Shown: piece after piece, positions 28,391 to 37,331 of the stretch | Numbering within the stretch: position 1 is the first letter of the stretch | Layout: each line of letters begins with the position of its first letter | Assembly (NCBI RefSeq): GCF_003185895.1 | Contig: NZ_QHLY01000012.1 | Coordinates: 806,001 to 870,000 of the forward strand | DNA from: Cryobacterium arcticum | Lineage (GTDB): Bacteria; Actinomycetota; Actinomycetes; Actinomycetales; Microbacteriaceae | Reading direction: 5' to 3' | DNA: 64,000 nucleotides | Program-made: the position numbers and the translations under genes | The notes under the pieces: generated by a model | The model's input: the letters and a program-made list of their open reading frames with translations, nothing else | The model's database searches: none | Told to the model about the DNA's origin: nothing

Positions 28391-31045
28391 TCAGCGGGCG
28401 ACCAGGGTTCGCAGGGTGCCCAGCGCCTCGGGGATCGCATCCACCTTGGTGCCACCGCCCTGGGCCAGGTCGTCCTTGCCGCCGCCGCCGCCGCCGAGGA
28501 TCCCGGAGAGCTGCTTGGCCAGCGCGCCGGCCTTGTGGCCGGCTTCCCTGGCCGCGGCGTTGGTCGCCACGATCACGACGGGCTTGTCCCCCACCGTCGC
28601 GGCGAGGGCCACGACCGCGGCGTCACCGCCGAGGCGTTCGCGGGTGCTGGTGACCAGCATGCGCACGTCGTCGGCCGAGTTCAGCGCACCGAGGTCTTCG
28701 GCCACCACGTTGACGCCGCCGAGCCGGGTGGCCGTGGCGACGAGCGCCGGCACCCGGTCGCCCAGGGCGCGTGCTTCGAACGTGGCGATCTTCTTCTCGG
28801 CGGCCTTGAGGCTCTGCATGAGGTCGGCGATCTTGGCCGGCAACTGCTCGCGGGGCGTCTTGAGGTTGCTGGTGAGCTGGGACACGATCGCGCGCTCTGC
28901 GGCGAGGTCGCGGAACGCTTCCAGGCCGACGAGCGATTCGACCCGGCGGTTGGTGGAGCCCACCGACGCCTCGCTGACCAGGTTGATCATGCCGATCTCC
29001 GAGCTGGTGGCCACATGGGTACCGGCGCAGAGTTCACGCGACCAGGGTCCGCCGATGTCGACAACACGCACGCGGTCGCCGTACTTCTCGCCGAACAGGG
29101 CCATCGCGCCCAGCGCCTTGGCTTCGGCCAGCGGCAGCTCACGGGTGGTCACCTCGAGGTTGTCGCGGATGGCGTTGTTGGAGATCTCCTCGATCTCACT
29201 GCGCGTCGCGGGCGAGAGGGCCTGGTTCCAGGAGAAGTCGAGCCGGAAGAAGCCGGCCTTGTTGTAAGAGCCGGACTGGTGCGCGTTCGGGCCCAGCACC
29301 TGGCGGAGCGCCGCGTGCAGGATGTGGGTGCCGGAGTGCGCCTGCCGTGCGCCGCGGCGCCAGTCGGGGTCCACGACGCTGGTGGCGGGATCGCCGACGC
29401 CGACCTCTCCGCTGGAGACCTGCACCTTGTGGCTGATCAGCCCCTTGACGGGCTTCTGCACGTCGAGAACTTCGAGTTCGTAGCCCGGGCCCACGATCAG
29501 GCCGGCGTCGGCTTCCTGGCCGCCGGATTCGGCGTACAGCGCGGTCTCCGCCAGGATCACCTCGGCGATGTCGCCGGCCACGGCGCGGTTCACCGAGGCG
29601 CCGTCGACGATCAGGCCCAGGATGGTGGACTCGGTCTGCAGCATGTCGTAGCCGGTGAAGACGGTTTCGCCCTGCGCGCGGAAGGCGCTGTAGACCGACA
29701 GGTCGGCCAGGTGGGTCTTCTTGGCCTTCGCGTCGGCCTTCGCCATCGCGCGCTGCTTCGCCATCAGGGTGTCGAACGCCTCACGGTTGACGCTGAGGCC
29801 CGCTTCCTCGGCCATTTCGAGGGTGATCTCGATGGGGAAACCGTAGGTGTCGTGCAGCAGGAAGGCGGTATCGCCGGGCAGCTCTGCCTTCTGGGCGCTC
29901 TTGGTCTTCGCCACGGCGAGGTCGAGCACACTCGATCCGCTGGCCAGGGTGCGCAGAAAGGTCTCCTCTTCGGCATACGCGGCCTGGCTGATGCGGTCGA
30001 AGTCGGTGGCGACCTCGGGGTACGCGGCGCTCATGGCGTCGCGGGAGGCGGGGAACAGTTCGGTGAATGAGGCGGTGTCGACGCCGAGCAGCCGCATGGC
30101 GCGAACACTGCGGCGCATCAGGCGGCGCAGGATGTAGCCGCGGCCCTCGTTGGACGGCATGACGCCGTCGCTCATCAGCATCAGGGAGGAGCGCACGTGG
30201 TCGGCGACGATGCGCATCCGCACGTCATCGTCGTGTACGGCGCCGTAACGGCGGCCGGACAGGGCGGCGGCGCGGTCGAGGACCGGGCGCACCTGGTCGA
30301 TCTCGTACATGTTCTCGACGCCCTGCTTGAGGAACGCGACCCGTTCCAGGCCCATGCCGGTGTCGATGTTCTTCTTGGGCAGGTCGCCGAGGATCTGGAA
30401 ATCGTTCTTTCCGGTGCCCTCGCCACGCAGGTACTGCATGAAAACGAGGTTCCAGATTTCGACGTACCTGTCGTCGTCGGTGGCCGGGCCACCGTCGATG
30501 CCGTACGCCGGTCCGCGGTCGAAGAAGATCTCGCTGCAGGGGCCGGCCGGTCCCGGCTGGCCGGTGGACCAATAGTTGGTGTCCATGCCCAGTCGCTGGA
30601 TGCGGTGTTCGGGCAGCCCCAGCGCACGCCAGTACCCGAAGGCCTCGTCGTCGTTCTCGTAGACCGTGACCCAGAGATCCTTCTCGGCGAAACCGTAGCC
30701 GCCGTCGGCCTCACTCGAGGTGAGCAGCTCCCAGGCGTAGCTGATCGCCTGCTCCTTGAAGTAGTCACCGAAGGAGAAGTTGCCGTTCATCTGGAAGAAC
30801 GTGCCGTGCCGCGGGGTCTTGCCGACCTCTTCGATGTCGTTGGTGCGGATGCACTTCTGCACGCTCGTGGCGCGCGGGTACGGCGAGGGCACCAGACCGG
30901 TGAGGTACGGCACGAACGGCACCATACCGGCGACGGTGAAGAGGAGGGAGGGGTCGTCGCTGACGAGTGACGCCGAGGGGACAACGGTGTGTCCACGGTC
31001 AGCGAAGAAGTCGAGCCAGCGCCCGCGGATGTCGGCAGTCTGCAT
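28391..31045 (-). CDS. alaS: Alanine-tRNA ligase
   Basis: AlaRS charges tRNA-Ala and edits mischarged Ser and Gly. The 884-residue enzyme has the class II N-terminal core (RWLDFFADRGHTVVPSASLV, KCIRTNDIEEVGKTPRHGTFF), the editing domain with zinc ligands HSGTHILHAALRQ near 570 and CAGTHVATSSEIG near 671, and a C-terminal DHHA1 domain with a GGGGGGKDDLAQGG stretch. All key sites are present. It opens a run with ruvX and mltG downstream, a typical order in Gram-positives. Confidence 0.97.
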   Translation of the reverse strand: MQTADIRGRWLDFFADRGHTVVPSASLVSDDPSLLFTVAGMVPFVPYLTGLVPSPYPRATSVQKCIRTNDIEEVGKTPRHGTFFQMNGNFSFGDYFKEQAISYAWELLTSSEADGGYGFAEKDLWVTVYENDDEAFGYWRALGLPEHRIQRLGMDTNYWSTGQPGPAGPCSEIFFDRGPAYGIDGGPATDDDRYVEIWNLVFMQYLRGEGTGKNDFQILGDLPKKNIDTGMGLERVAFLKQGVENMYEIDQVRPVLDRAAALSGRRYGAVHDDDVRMRIVADHVRSSLMLMSDGVMPSNEGRGYILRRLMRRSVRAMRLLGVDTASFTELFPASRDAMSAAYPEVATDFDRISQAAYAEEETFLRTLASGSSVLDLAVAKTKSAQKAELPGDTAFLLHDTYGFPIEITLEMAEEAGLSVNREAFDTLMAKQRAMAKADAKAKKTHLADLSVYSAFRAQGETVFTGYDMLQTESTILGLIVDGASVNRAVAGDIAEVILAETALYAESGGQEADAGLIVGPGYELEVLDVQKPVKGLISHKVQVSSGEVGVGDPATSVVDPDWRRGARQAHSGTHILHAALRQVLGPNAHQSGSYNKAGFFRLDFSWNQALSPATRSEIEEISNNAIRDNLEVTTRELPLAEAKALGAMALFGEKYGDRVRVVDIGGPWSRELCAGTHVATSSEIGMINLVSEASVGSTNRRVESLVGLEAFRDLAAERAIVSQLTSNLKTPREQLPAKIADLMQSLKAAEKKIATFEARALGDRVPALVATATRLGGVNVVAEDLGALNSADDVRMLVTSTRERLGGDAAVVALAATVGDKPVVIVATNAAAREAGHKAGALAKQLSGILGGGGGGKDDLAQGGGTKVDAIPEALGTLRTLVAR

Positions 31046-31106
31046 GGTGTCCGTACTGTTTGCTGGAGCAGGCGGACCTGCTCAGGGGAATGCGGGAGGA
31101 AGTGGG

Positions 31107-31328
31107 TTACGGCTTGGAGAGCTCGTCGATGGTGTCTTCGGCTTCGCCTAGGGCGGCGTGCAGCTCGGCCTCGCGCTTGCGGTAGCCCTCGGAGATGGCC
31201 TCGCCGAACTCGCGGGTCTTCGCGTCAAGGTCGGTGAAGAACCGTTTGCCCTGCTGGGTCTTGTTCACCTCGTGAGCGGCAACGAAGCCGATCCCGACGC
31301 CGACGAGTAACCAGATGACGTTCTTCAT
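31107..31328 (-). CDS. Small single-pass membrane protein between DUF948 protein and alaS
   Basis: The 73-residue protein starts MKNVIWLLVGVGIGFVAAHEV, one N-terminal membrane helix, followed by a charged helical tail (GKRFFTDLDAKTREFGEAISEGYRKREAELHAALGEAEDTIDEL, listed here in part). Small proteins of this kind stand between a DUF948 gene and alaS in many actinobacteria. It could form an envelope-associated partner of the DUF948 protein, but its function is unknown. The ATG at 31326-31328 is preceded by GGGAGCAC. Confidence 0.75.
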   Translation of the reverse strand: MKNVIWLLVGVGIGFVAAHEVNKTQQGKRFFTDLDAKTREFGEAISEGYRKREAELHAALGEAEDTIDELSKP

Positions 31329-31438
31329 GGCATGTGCTCCCTGTGTGTGTGGAGATGTGGGTGAGTGACTGGCGGATGCGAACCGGCTGGTGCAGCACGA
31401 TTCGGCCACGACGCTCTCGGTTCCTAAGCGTAGTGGAC

Positions 31439-31804
31439 TTAGTTCTTGCCCCGCCGGGGGCGCGATGCCGTGAACGCCGCGCGCAGGCCGGCCGAGAATC
31501 CGGCGAGCTTGATCAGCGGGCCGCCCACGGTGGCCGCGACGAGCGCGACGAGGGCAGACACGTTGCCGGTGACCTCGGCGACGTTGGTGGTGATGGTGTC
31601 GAGCGTGGCCAGCTGGTGATTGGTCTGCGCGATCGTGCTCGTGGTCTCCTCGAGCAGCGGGGTCACGTTGGAACTGAGATCCCGGATGGCGAGGGTGGTC
31701 TCGTCGAAGACCCGCCCCAGCTTGATCAGCGGCAGGGCGAGGAACCCCACCAGGATTGCGAAAACGCCCGCGGCAATCAGGCCGGCGATATCTCCACCAG
31801 TCAT
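31439..31804 (-). CDS. DUF948 family membrane protein
   Basis: The 121-residue protein has an N-terminal membrane helix (DIAGLIAAGVFAILVGFLALPLIKLG) and an extended helix (LSSNVTPLLEETTSTIAQTNHQL) typical of DUF948, then a second hydrophobic patch near 75-105 and a basic tail (SRPRRGKN). DUF948 proteins are envelope-associated and resemble general stress protein YtxG; their exact role is unknown. The ATG at 31802-31804 starts directly before the helix; a longer in-frame extension crosses the rpsD terminator region. Confidence 0.8.
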   Translation of the reverse strand: MTGGDIAGLIAAGVFAILVGFLALPLIKLGRVFDETTLAIRDLSSNVTPLLEETTSTIAQTNHQLATLDTITTNVAEVTGNVSALVALVAATVGGPLIKLAGFSAGLRAAFTASRPRRGKN

Positions 31805-31861
31805 GCGACACCATCCATTCGGTTCAGTGAATACGTTCAGAGCATGCACGAGCAAACGCAA

Positions 31862-31889
31862 AAGGGCGGATCACCTAGGTGATCCGCCC
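31862..31889 (-). terminator. Intrinsic terminator downstream of rpsD
   Basis: A perfect 28-base palindrome, AGGGCGGATCACCT and its reverse complement, is followed on the minus strand by TTTTGCGTTTG. The stem is 14 bp or less in practice, with a tight loop. It lies 45 bases after the rpsD stop and so ends that transcript before the DUF948 gene. Confidence 0.85.
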
Positions 31890-31934
31890 TCCAGCGTAGT
31901 TCAGTTCCAGCGGATGGAGACCCGCCGGGGGTGA

Positions 31935-32564
31935 CTAGCGTGCTGCGTAGTACTCGACGACGAGCTGAACTTCACAGGTCACGGGAATCTCGATCCGCTT
32001 CGGCGCGCGCACGAGGCGGGCCTGCAGCTTGTCGAGTTCGACCTCGAGGTACGGCGGCAGCTTCGGGAGCAGGTCGACGTGTCCGCCGGCGGCTGCAACC
32101 TGGAAGGGCTCGGTGCCCTCTGAGCGTGCCTTGACGTGGATGAGCTGACCCGGCTTCACGCGGAAGGACGGGCGGTCAACCAGCTGGCCGTCGACGAGGA
32201 TGTGACGGTGCACAACCATCTGACGGGCCTGGGCGGTGGTGCGGGCGATAGCCGAACGCACCAGGAGGGCGTCGAGACGGGTCTCGAGGATCTCGACCAG
32301 GTTCTCACCGGTCAGGCCCTGGCGGCGACGCGCTTCTTCGAAGGCGATCTTGAGCTGGGCTTCGCGGATGCCGTACTGGGCGCGTAAGCGCTGCTTTTCG
32401 CGCAGGCGCACGGCGTAGTCCGAATCGGTCTTGCGCTTGGTGCGGCCGTGCTCGCCCGGAGCATAGGGGCGCTTCTCGAGGTACTTGGCGGCCTTCGGGG
32501 TGAGGGCGATGCCCAGGGCCCGCGAGAGGCGGGTCTTACTGCGGGTACGTGACTTGGTAGACAC
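31935..32564 (-). CDS. rpsD: 30S ribosomal protein S4
   Basis: S4 nucleates 30S assembly by binding 16S rRNA. The 209-residue protein contains RALGIALTPKAAKYLEKRPYAPGEHG, KQRLRAQYGIREAQLKIAFEEA and the S4 RNA-binding domain ETRLDALLVRSAIARTTAQARQMVVHRHILVDG. I start at GTG 32562-32564 (VSTKSRTRSKTRLSR), four to five bases after AAAGGA. The gene stands alone, separate from the ribosomal operons. The 237 bases upstream contain no gene; a TAGCCT box there is a weak promoter candidate. Confidence 0.95.
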   Translation of the reverse strand: MSTKSRTRSKTRLSRALGIALTPKAAKYLEKRPYAPGEHGRTKRKTDSDYAVRLREKQRLRAQYGIREAQLKIAFEEARRRQGLTGENLVEILETRLDALLVRSAIARTTAQARQMVVHRHILVDGQLVDRPSFRVKPGQLIHVKARSEGTEPFQVAAAGGHVDLLPKLPPYLEVELDKLQARLVRAPKRIEIPVTCEVQLVVEYYAAR

Positions 32565-32801
32565 AGTGTCCTTTCGGATGGAACTGGAAAATGGATACCA
32601 GGGCGTGTCAGGCGAGCGTGTTACGGCAGGCCGGAACGTCATGGGAGATCAGAGGGGTGGGTGCCACGGGCCGCCCGGCTACAGGGCGAATCCACTCCAA
32701 CATCGGTATCGAGACGCAGCCGCATGACGAAACCAGTTGTAGGCGAGGTCAAGGCTAGCACACGGGAGCCCTCCTCCCCCTTGATTCACGCGGGTCCTGG
32801 C

Positions 32802-34139
32802 CTACTCGCCGCGGATGATCCGGCGCAGTTTGGCCAGCCGGGCGGAGACTTCCCGCTCGTTGCCGTGCTCGGTGGGCTGGTAGTACTGAGTGCGCCGCAA
32901 CTCGGTGGGCAGGTAATCCTGCTTCAGGACGCCCAGCGTGTCGTCGTGCGGGTACTGGTAGCCCTTGCCGTGGCCCAGCCGCTTCGCACCGGGATAGTGC
33001 GCATCGCGCAGGTGCTTGGGCACCCGGCCGGTGTTCCCGGCCCGCACGTCCGCTATGGCCGCGTCCAGCGCCATGTATGCGGCGTTGGACTTCGGCGCGC
33101 AGGCCAGATGCACCACGGCCTGCGCGAGCGGGATGCGCCCTTCCGGCATGCCGATGTATTGCACGGCGTCCGCGGCGGCGATCGCGATGACGAGCGACTG
33201 CGGGTCGGCCATGCCGATGTCCTCCGAAGCGAGCACGATGATGCGCCGGCAGATGAACCGGGGATCCTCCCCGGCTTCGATCATGCGGGCCAGGTAGTGC
33301 AGCGACGCATCCACGTCCGACCCGCGCACCGACTTGATGAAGGCGCTGATCACGTCGTAGTGCTCGTCACCGTTGCGGTCGTAGCGCAGCAGCGCCCGGT
33401 CGACGGCGAGGGAGACGATCTCGGTGGTGATGACGGGCTTCTCGCCGTCTTCTGTCTCGGTCGTGGCGGCGGACACCGATGCCGCTTCGAGTGCCGTGAG
33501 GGCGCGGCGGGCGTCGCCGGAGGCGAGCCGGATGATGGCGCCGCGCGCTTCGGGGTCGAGGACGAACCTGTCGGCCAGTCCCCGCTGGTCGGTGACCGCG
33601 CGGTCGACGACCAGGCCGAGGTCGTCGTCGCTCAGGGTCTCCAGGGTGAGCAGCAGCGAACGCGACAACAGCGGCGAGATCACCGCGAACGACGGGTTCT
33701 CGGTGGTGGCCGCGACGAGGATGATGATGCCGTTCTCCACCCCGGGTAGTAGGGCGTCTTGCTGTGCCTTGCTGAACCGGTGGATTTCGTCGAGGAACAA
33801 GACCGTCGACAGGCCGTACAGGTCGCGGCTGGTGCGCGCCTCTTCCATCACCTGGCGCACGTCCCGCACGCCGGCGGACACCGCTGAGAGTTCGACGAAC
33901 CGCCGTCCAGAGCTGTGTGCGATCGTCTGCGCCAGGGTGGTCTTGCCGGTTCCGGGCGGGCCCCAGAGGATGACCGACACCGAACCCTGCTCCCCCGTCT
34001 TGTCGTTCGCCAGGCTCACCAGGGGCGACCCCGGGTTCAGCAGGTGACGCTGCCCGGCGACCTCGGCCAGGCTCTTGGGGCGCATGCGCACCGCGAGCGG
34101 CGTGGCACCGGTGCGCAGGCCCGGTTGTGCTGATGACAT
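32802..34139 (-). CDS. rarA: Replication-associated recombination protein A (AAA+ ATPase)
   Basis: RarA (MgsA) acts at stalled replication forks with single-stranded DNA-binding protein. The 445-residue protein has RMRPKSLAEVAGQRHLL, Walker A VILWGPPGTGKTTLAQT, Walker B TVLFLDEIHRFSKAQQDALLP, sensor AATTENPSF, the arginine-finger region SPLLSR, and the family-specific C-terminal tetramerisation domain (RNGDEHYDVISAFIKSVRGSD). Reading continues far upstream of the ATG at 34137-34139, but only as antisense of other genes. It is divergent from the cyclophilin gene. Confidence 0.95.
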   Translation of the reverse strand: MSSAQPGLRTGATPLAVRMRPKSLAEVAGQRHLLNPGSPLVSLANDKTGEQGSVSVILWGPPGTGKTTLAQTIAHSSGRRFVELSAVSAGVRDVRQVMEEARTSRDLYGLSTVLFLDEIHRFSKAQQDALLPGVENGIIILVAATTENPSFAVISPLLSRSLLLTLETLSDDDLGLVVDRAVTDQRGLADRFVLDPEARGAIIRLASGDARRALTALEAASVSAATTETEDGEKPVITTEIVSLAVDRALLRYDRNGDEHYDVISAFIKSVRGSDVDASLHYLARMIEAGEDPRFICRRIIVLASEDIGMADPQSLVIAIAAADAVQYIGMPEGRIPLAQAVVHLACAPKSNAAYMALDAAIADVRAGNTGRVPKHLRDAHYPGAKRLGHGKGYQYPHDDTLGVLKQDYLPTELRRTQYYQPTEHGNEREVSARLAKLRRIIRGE

Positions 34140-34199
34140 GGCTCCAGCGTAGTTTGTGCCGCTGACAGCCGGTTCCGCCCGGGATCGGTGCCGGTCCGG

Positions 34200-34279
34200 C
34201 TGATTTTTCCCGCCGCCCGCGGGTGCGTAGAGTTCAGGGTGACCGGGCCGTGTAGCCCGGAAGGCTGACTTTTCCCGCC
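34200..34279 (+). promoter_or_regulatory. Leader region with direct repeat and hairpin upstream of the cyclophilin
   Basis: Two copies of CTGAYTTTTCCCGCC lie at 34200-34214 and 34265-34279. Between them is a possible -10 box TAGAGT (34228-34233) and a perfect 6-bp hairpin CCGGGC/GCCCGG (34243-34260) that would fall early in the transcript. The GTG start of the next gene follows at 34305 after GGAGG. Confidence 0.35.
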
Positions 34280-34304
34280 CGCTGGCGGCACCTGGAGGAT
34301 TCCC

Positions 34305-35111
34305 GTGGCACCGAGCAACAAACAGGATCGCGAAGCACGTGAAACCCGCGGCCGGGTTCGCGCCTACCAGGCCAGGCAAGCTGTGCACGCGCACCAGGGC
34401 AAGCGCCGGGTGCGCGACAACATCCTGGCCGGCGGCATCCTGCTGGTCGTGCTCGTCGTGCTGGTGGGCGCTCAGCTGTTCTATTTCGGCGGCGGACCCG
34501 GTACGCCGGAGCCCTCGGCCACGGCGACGCCGACCGACTCGCCCACCGACACCGTGACGCCCACGCCGGGCGCCAATGCCGGCGACGTGCCGTCCAGCGA
34601 CCTGGCCGAAGGCCGCACCTGGACCGGGACTCTGACTCTCAATGACATTCCGCTCGGAATCGAGTTGGACGGTTCCCTTGCACCGCAGGCGGTGTCGTCG
34701 ACCATCAGCCTGGCCGAGTCTGGTTTCTACGACGGCCTCAGCTGCCACCGTCTCACCAACGGCGGCTTCTCGGTGCTGCAGTGCGGCGACCCGAACAGCG
34801 ACGGCACTGGCGGACCGAACTACTACTACGGTCCGGTGGAGAACGCTCCGGCTGATGCCGTGTACCCGGCCGGCACCCTGGCCATGGCCCGGTCGAGTGA
34901 CCCGTTCAGCATGGGCAGCCAGTTCTTCGTCGTCTACGCCGACACGACCATCCCGGCCGGTGCCGACGGCTCGGGTTATACGGTCATCGGGAAGGTGACG
35001 AGCGGTCTCGACCAGCTGATCACTGGTGTCGTCGACGCCGGCGTCGCCGACGGGTCGACCGATGGTGCCCCGGTGGTTCCGACCACCATCACCTCTCTGA
35101 CCGTGCAATAA
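34305..35111 (+). CDS. Membrane-anchored peptidyl-prolyl cis-trans isomerase (cyclophilin)
   Basis: It likely helps proteins fold outside the cytoplasm by isomerising prolyl bonds. The 268-residue protein has a basic cytoplasmic N-terminus, one membrane helix (about 41-63, ILAGGILLVVLVVLVGAQLF), a Thr/Pro-rich linker (about 68-95) and a cyclophilin domain: FYDGLSCHRLTNGGFSVLQCGDP carries the catalytic Arg region, and SSDPFSMGSQFFVVYADT the substrate loop. The start is GTG 34305 with GGAGG eight bases upstream. Two Cys near 150 and 163 could form a disulfide. Confidence 0.88.
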   Translation: MAPSNKQDREARETRGRVRAYQARQAVHAHQGKRRVRDNILAGGILLVVLVVLVGAQLFYFGGGPGTPEPSATATPTDSPTDTVTPTPGANAGDVPSSDLAEGRTWTGTLTLNDIPLGIELDGSLAPQAVSSTISLAESGFYDGLSCHRLTNGGFSVLQCGDPNSDGTGGPNYYYGPVENAPADAVYPAGTLAMARSSDPFSMGSQFFVVYADTTIPAGADGSGYTVIGKVTSGLDQLITGVVDAGVADGSTDGAPVVPTTITSLTVQ

Positions 35112-35264
35112 CACCCGAACAGATCGGCAAATACCCTTTCGCCGGCAACAGTTCGGTCGATTCCGCTGAACGTTGGGCAGCCTTGCAATAGGCTTGTGCG
35201 CGTATTGGCTCGTCCAGGTATTCGCCCTTCGCGGGTTACCAACCAAATCATTAAGGTGAGGCAC

Positions 35265-36497
35265 TTGACTACGACAGATCAGCAACCATGGGGTCGCGTA
35301 GACGAAACCGGCACGGTTTACGTGCGCGAGGCAGACGGCGAACGTGCCGTCGGCCAGTATCCCGATGCGACTCCCGAGGAGGCGCTCGCCTACTTCGAAC
35401 GTAAGTATGTGGAACTGAACGGGCAGGTCACCCTGCTCGAACAGCGCGCGAAGGGAGGGGCTCCGGCCGCCGATATCGCCAAGTCGGTCGCGAACCTGTC
35501 CAAGTCGGTCGCCACGGCCAACGCGGTGGGAAACCTTGCCGCCCTCGCCGAGCGCCTGGGCGCCCTCGGCGGCACCGTCACCGAGCTCACCGAGCAGCAG
35601 GGCGTCGAGGCCAAGGCCGCCGGCGCTGCCGCCCTGGCCGAACGCGCTGCAATCGTCGAAGAGGCCGAGCGCCTCGCGGCCGAAGACCCAGCCAAGACGC
35701 AGTGGAAGCAGACCAGCGCCGCCCTCGATGCCCTGTTCGCCAAGTGGCAGGCCCACCAGCACGACGCCCCGCGCATCCCCAAGGGCGAGGCCAACGAACT
35801 CTGGAAGCGATTCCGCGCCGCACGCACGACCATCGAGCAGAACCGCAAGGCGTTCTTCGCCGAGCTCGATAGCGCACACAAGGATGTTCGCAACCGCAAG
35901 CAGCAGCTGATCGAGAAGGCCGAGGCCCTGGCCCCTCAGGGTGCCGACGGCATTCCCGCCTACCGCAACCTGCTCGAGGACTGGAAGGCCGCCGGGCGCT
36001 CGGGCAAGAAGCAGGACGACGCCATGTGGGCGAAGTTCAAGGCTGCCGGCGACGTGCTCTACTCCGTCAAGAGCGAGATCGACGCGCAGGACAACGAGGA
36101 GTTCGCCGGCAACCTGGTGGTCAAGCTCGAGCTGCTCACCGAAGCAGAAGCCCTCCTCACCGAGACCGACCGGGTCAAGGCTCGCGAGGTGCTGAGCTCT
36201 GTGCAGCGTCGCTGGGACGCCGCCGGCAAGGTCCCCCGCGACCAGGTCAAGCCGGTCGAAGAGCGCATGCGCAAGGTGGAGGCCGCCGTGCGCAAGCTCG
36301 ACGACGACCACTGGAAGCGCAACAACCCCGAGACCAAGGCTCGCACTGAGGGTCTCGCCGGTCAGCTGCACGACGCGATCGCGAAGCTCGAAGCCGAGCT
36401 GGCGGTAGCGCAGGAGACCAAGGACGCCCGCAAGATCAAGGACGCCACCGAGGCCCTCGAGACCCGCAAGGCTTGGCTGAAGGCCATCGGGCAGTAA
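35265..36497 (+). CDS. DUF349 helical repeat protein
   Basis: The 410-residue protein is almost wholly charged helix and coiled coil, with repeated DUF349 units recognisable by W...W..F...R or K patterns: WKQTSAALDALFAKWQAHQHD, ELWKRFRAARTTIEQNRKAFF, LLEDWKAAGRSGKKQDDAMWAKFKAA, and VQRRWDAAGKVPRD. DUF349 proteins are conserved next to rel in actinobacteria but have no established role. I start at TTG 35265, preceded by AAGGTGAGG. The codon usage is like its neighbours. Confidence 0.85.
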   Translation: MTTTDQQPWGRVDETGTVYVREADGERAVGQYPDATPEEALAYFERKYVELNGQVTLLEQRAKGGAPAADIAKSVANLSKSVATANAVGNLAALAERLGALGGTVTELTEQQGVEAKAAGAAALAERAAIVEEAERLAAEDPAKTQWKQTSAALDALFAKWQAHQHDAPRIPKGEANELWKRFRAARTTIEQNRKAFFAELDSAHKDVRNRKQQLIEKAEALAPQGADGIPAYRNLLEDWKAAGRSGKKQDDAMWAKFKAAGDVLYSVKSEIDAQDNEEFAGNLVVKLELLTEAEALLTETDRVKAREVLSSVQRRWDAAGKVPRDQVKPVEERMRKVEAAVRKLDDDHWKRNNPETKARTEGLAGQLHDAIAKLEAELAVAQETKDARKIKDATEALETRKAWLKAIGQ

Positions 36498-36544
36498 CGC
36501 TCCACCAGCACAGAACCGCGCGGCTCAGGCTGTGCACAGGCGAC

Positions 36545-36584
36545 ACGGGATCGGGAATCTGTCCACAGGTTCCCGGTCCCGTTT
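36545..36584 (+). terminator. Hairpin downstream of the DUF349 gene
   Basis: Arms ACGGGATCGGGAA (36545-36557) and TTCCCGGTCCCGT (36570-36582) pair over 13 positions with a single G-T wobble, and three T follow. It lies about 50 bases after the DUF349 stop and probably ends that transcript. Confidence 0.65.
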
Positions 36585-36617
36585 CGTGTACCACCGTGGG
36601 GTCAGCACCCTGGAAGC

Positions 36618-37331
36618 ATGACTGCTGTGCTTCCCGGTGAACTCACGCCGGCGGATCTTCCCCTGGCCGAGCTGAACGCCGCCCGCCTGGACGGGGAGGT
36701 GTTCACCCTGGCCGGTGTCTGGTGCCCGATCGATGCGTTCGATGGCCCGGAGACCCGCGCGGCCGCCGTGGCGTGGGCTGCGCCGTCGCGGGCGGTCGCC
36801 GAGCGGATGACGGCGGCGTGGATCTACGGCCTGGTCCCCGAGCCGGCCCAGCATCAGTTCTGTGTCGACATCGCTGGGCGAACCCGGATGCCCACCGATG
36901 GCAGCATCCACCTGCGCGAGGTGAAACTCTCCCCCGCCGACACTGTGCTGATCGGTGGGCTGCCCGTCACCGGTCCGCTCCGCACCGCCCTGGACCTCGC
37001 GCGGTGGGGCGGGGCGGCCGGGCGACCGGTGGATGCCGCGCTGCTCGCCGGCCTCCTAGCCCGTGCCGCCCCGGGTGACACCGACCGGGCCGGCAGAACA
37101 GTGGCGGAACAGTTGCGCGGCATCTCGTTCAGCCGGGTCGCGGCGGTTCGGCTGCACCAGGCCATACGGTTGTTGTCCGTCTCGGCCGTGCGGCCGGGCG
37201 CATCAGCCGTCGCTGACCCGGTAGACGTCGTAGACCGCGTCGATCCGGCGCACGGCGTTCAGCACTCGGTCCAGGTGGGTGGTGTCGCCCATCTCGAAGA
37301 CGAACCGGCTGATCGCCAGGCGGTCGCTTGA
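36618..37331 (+). CDS. AbiEi-antitoxin-like protein overlapping the rel 3' end
   Basis: The protein of up to 237 residues begins MTAVLPGELTPADLPLAELNAARLDG and carries features of the AbiEi-type C-terminal domain seen in many actinobacterial orphan proteins: IYGLVPEPAQHQFCVD, IHLREVKLSPADTVLIGGLPVTGPLRTALDLARW and AALLAGLLA. AbiEi is the transcriptional antitoxin of a type IV toxin-antitoxin system; no AbiEii toxin gene is adjacent. The last 43 codons are antisense to the end of rel (37203-37331) and are low-quality sequence, so the ancestral stop was probably lost nearer 37200. No predicted partner is evident. Confidence 0.65.
   Translation: MTAVLPGELTPADLPLAELNAARLDGEVFTLAGVWCPIDAFDGPETRAAAVAWAAPSRAVAERMTAAWIYGLVPEPAQHQFCVDIAGRTRMPTDGSIHLREVKLSPADTVLIGGLPVTGPLRTALDLARWGGAAGRPVDAALLAGLLARAAPGDTDRAGRTVAEQLRGISFSRVAAVRLHQAIRLLSVSAVRPGASAVADPVDVVDRVDPAHGVQHSVQVGGVAHLEDEPADRQAVA

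Noticed and set aside
34140..36371. Large minus-strand extension of rarA across the cyclophilin and DUF349 genes
   Set aside because: It lacks a start with a ribosome binding site and runs antisense to two genes with clear families; the rarA ATG at 34139 fits the family N-terminus.
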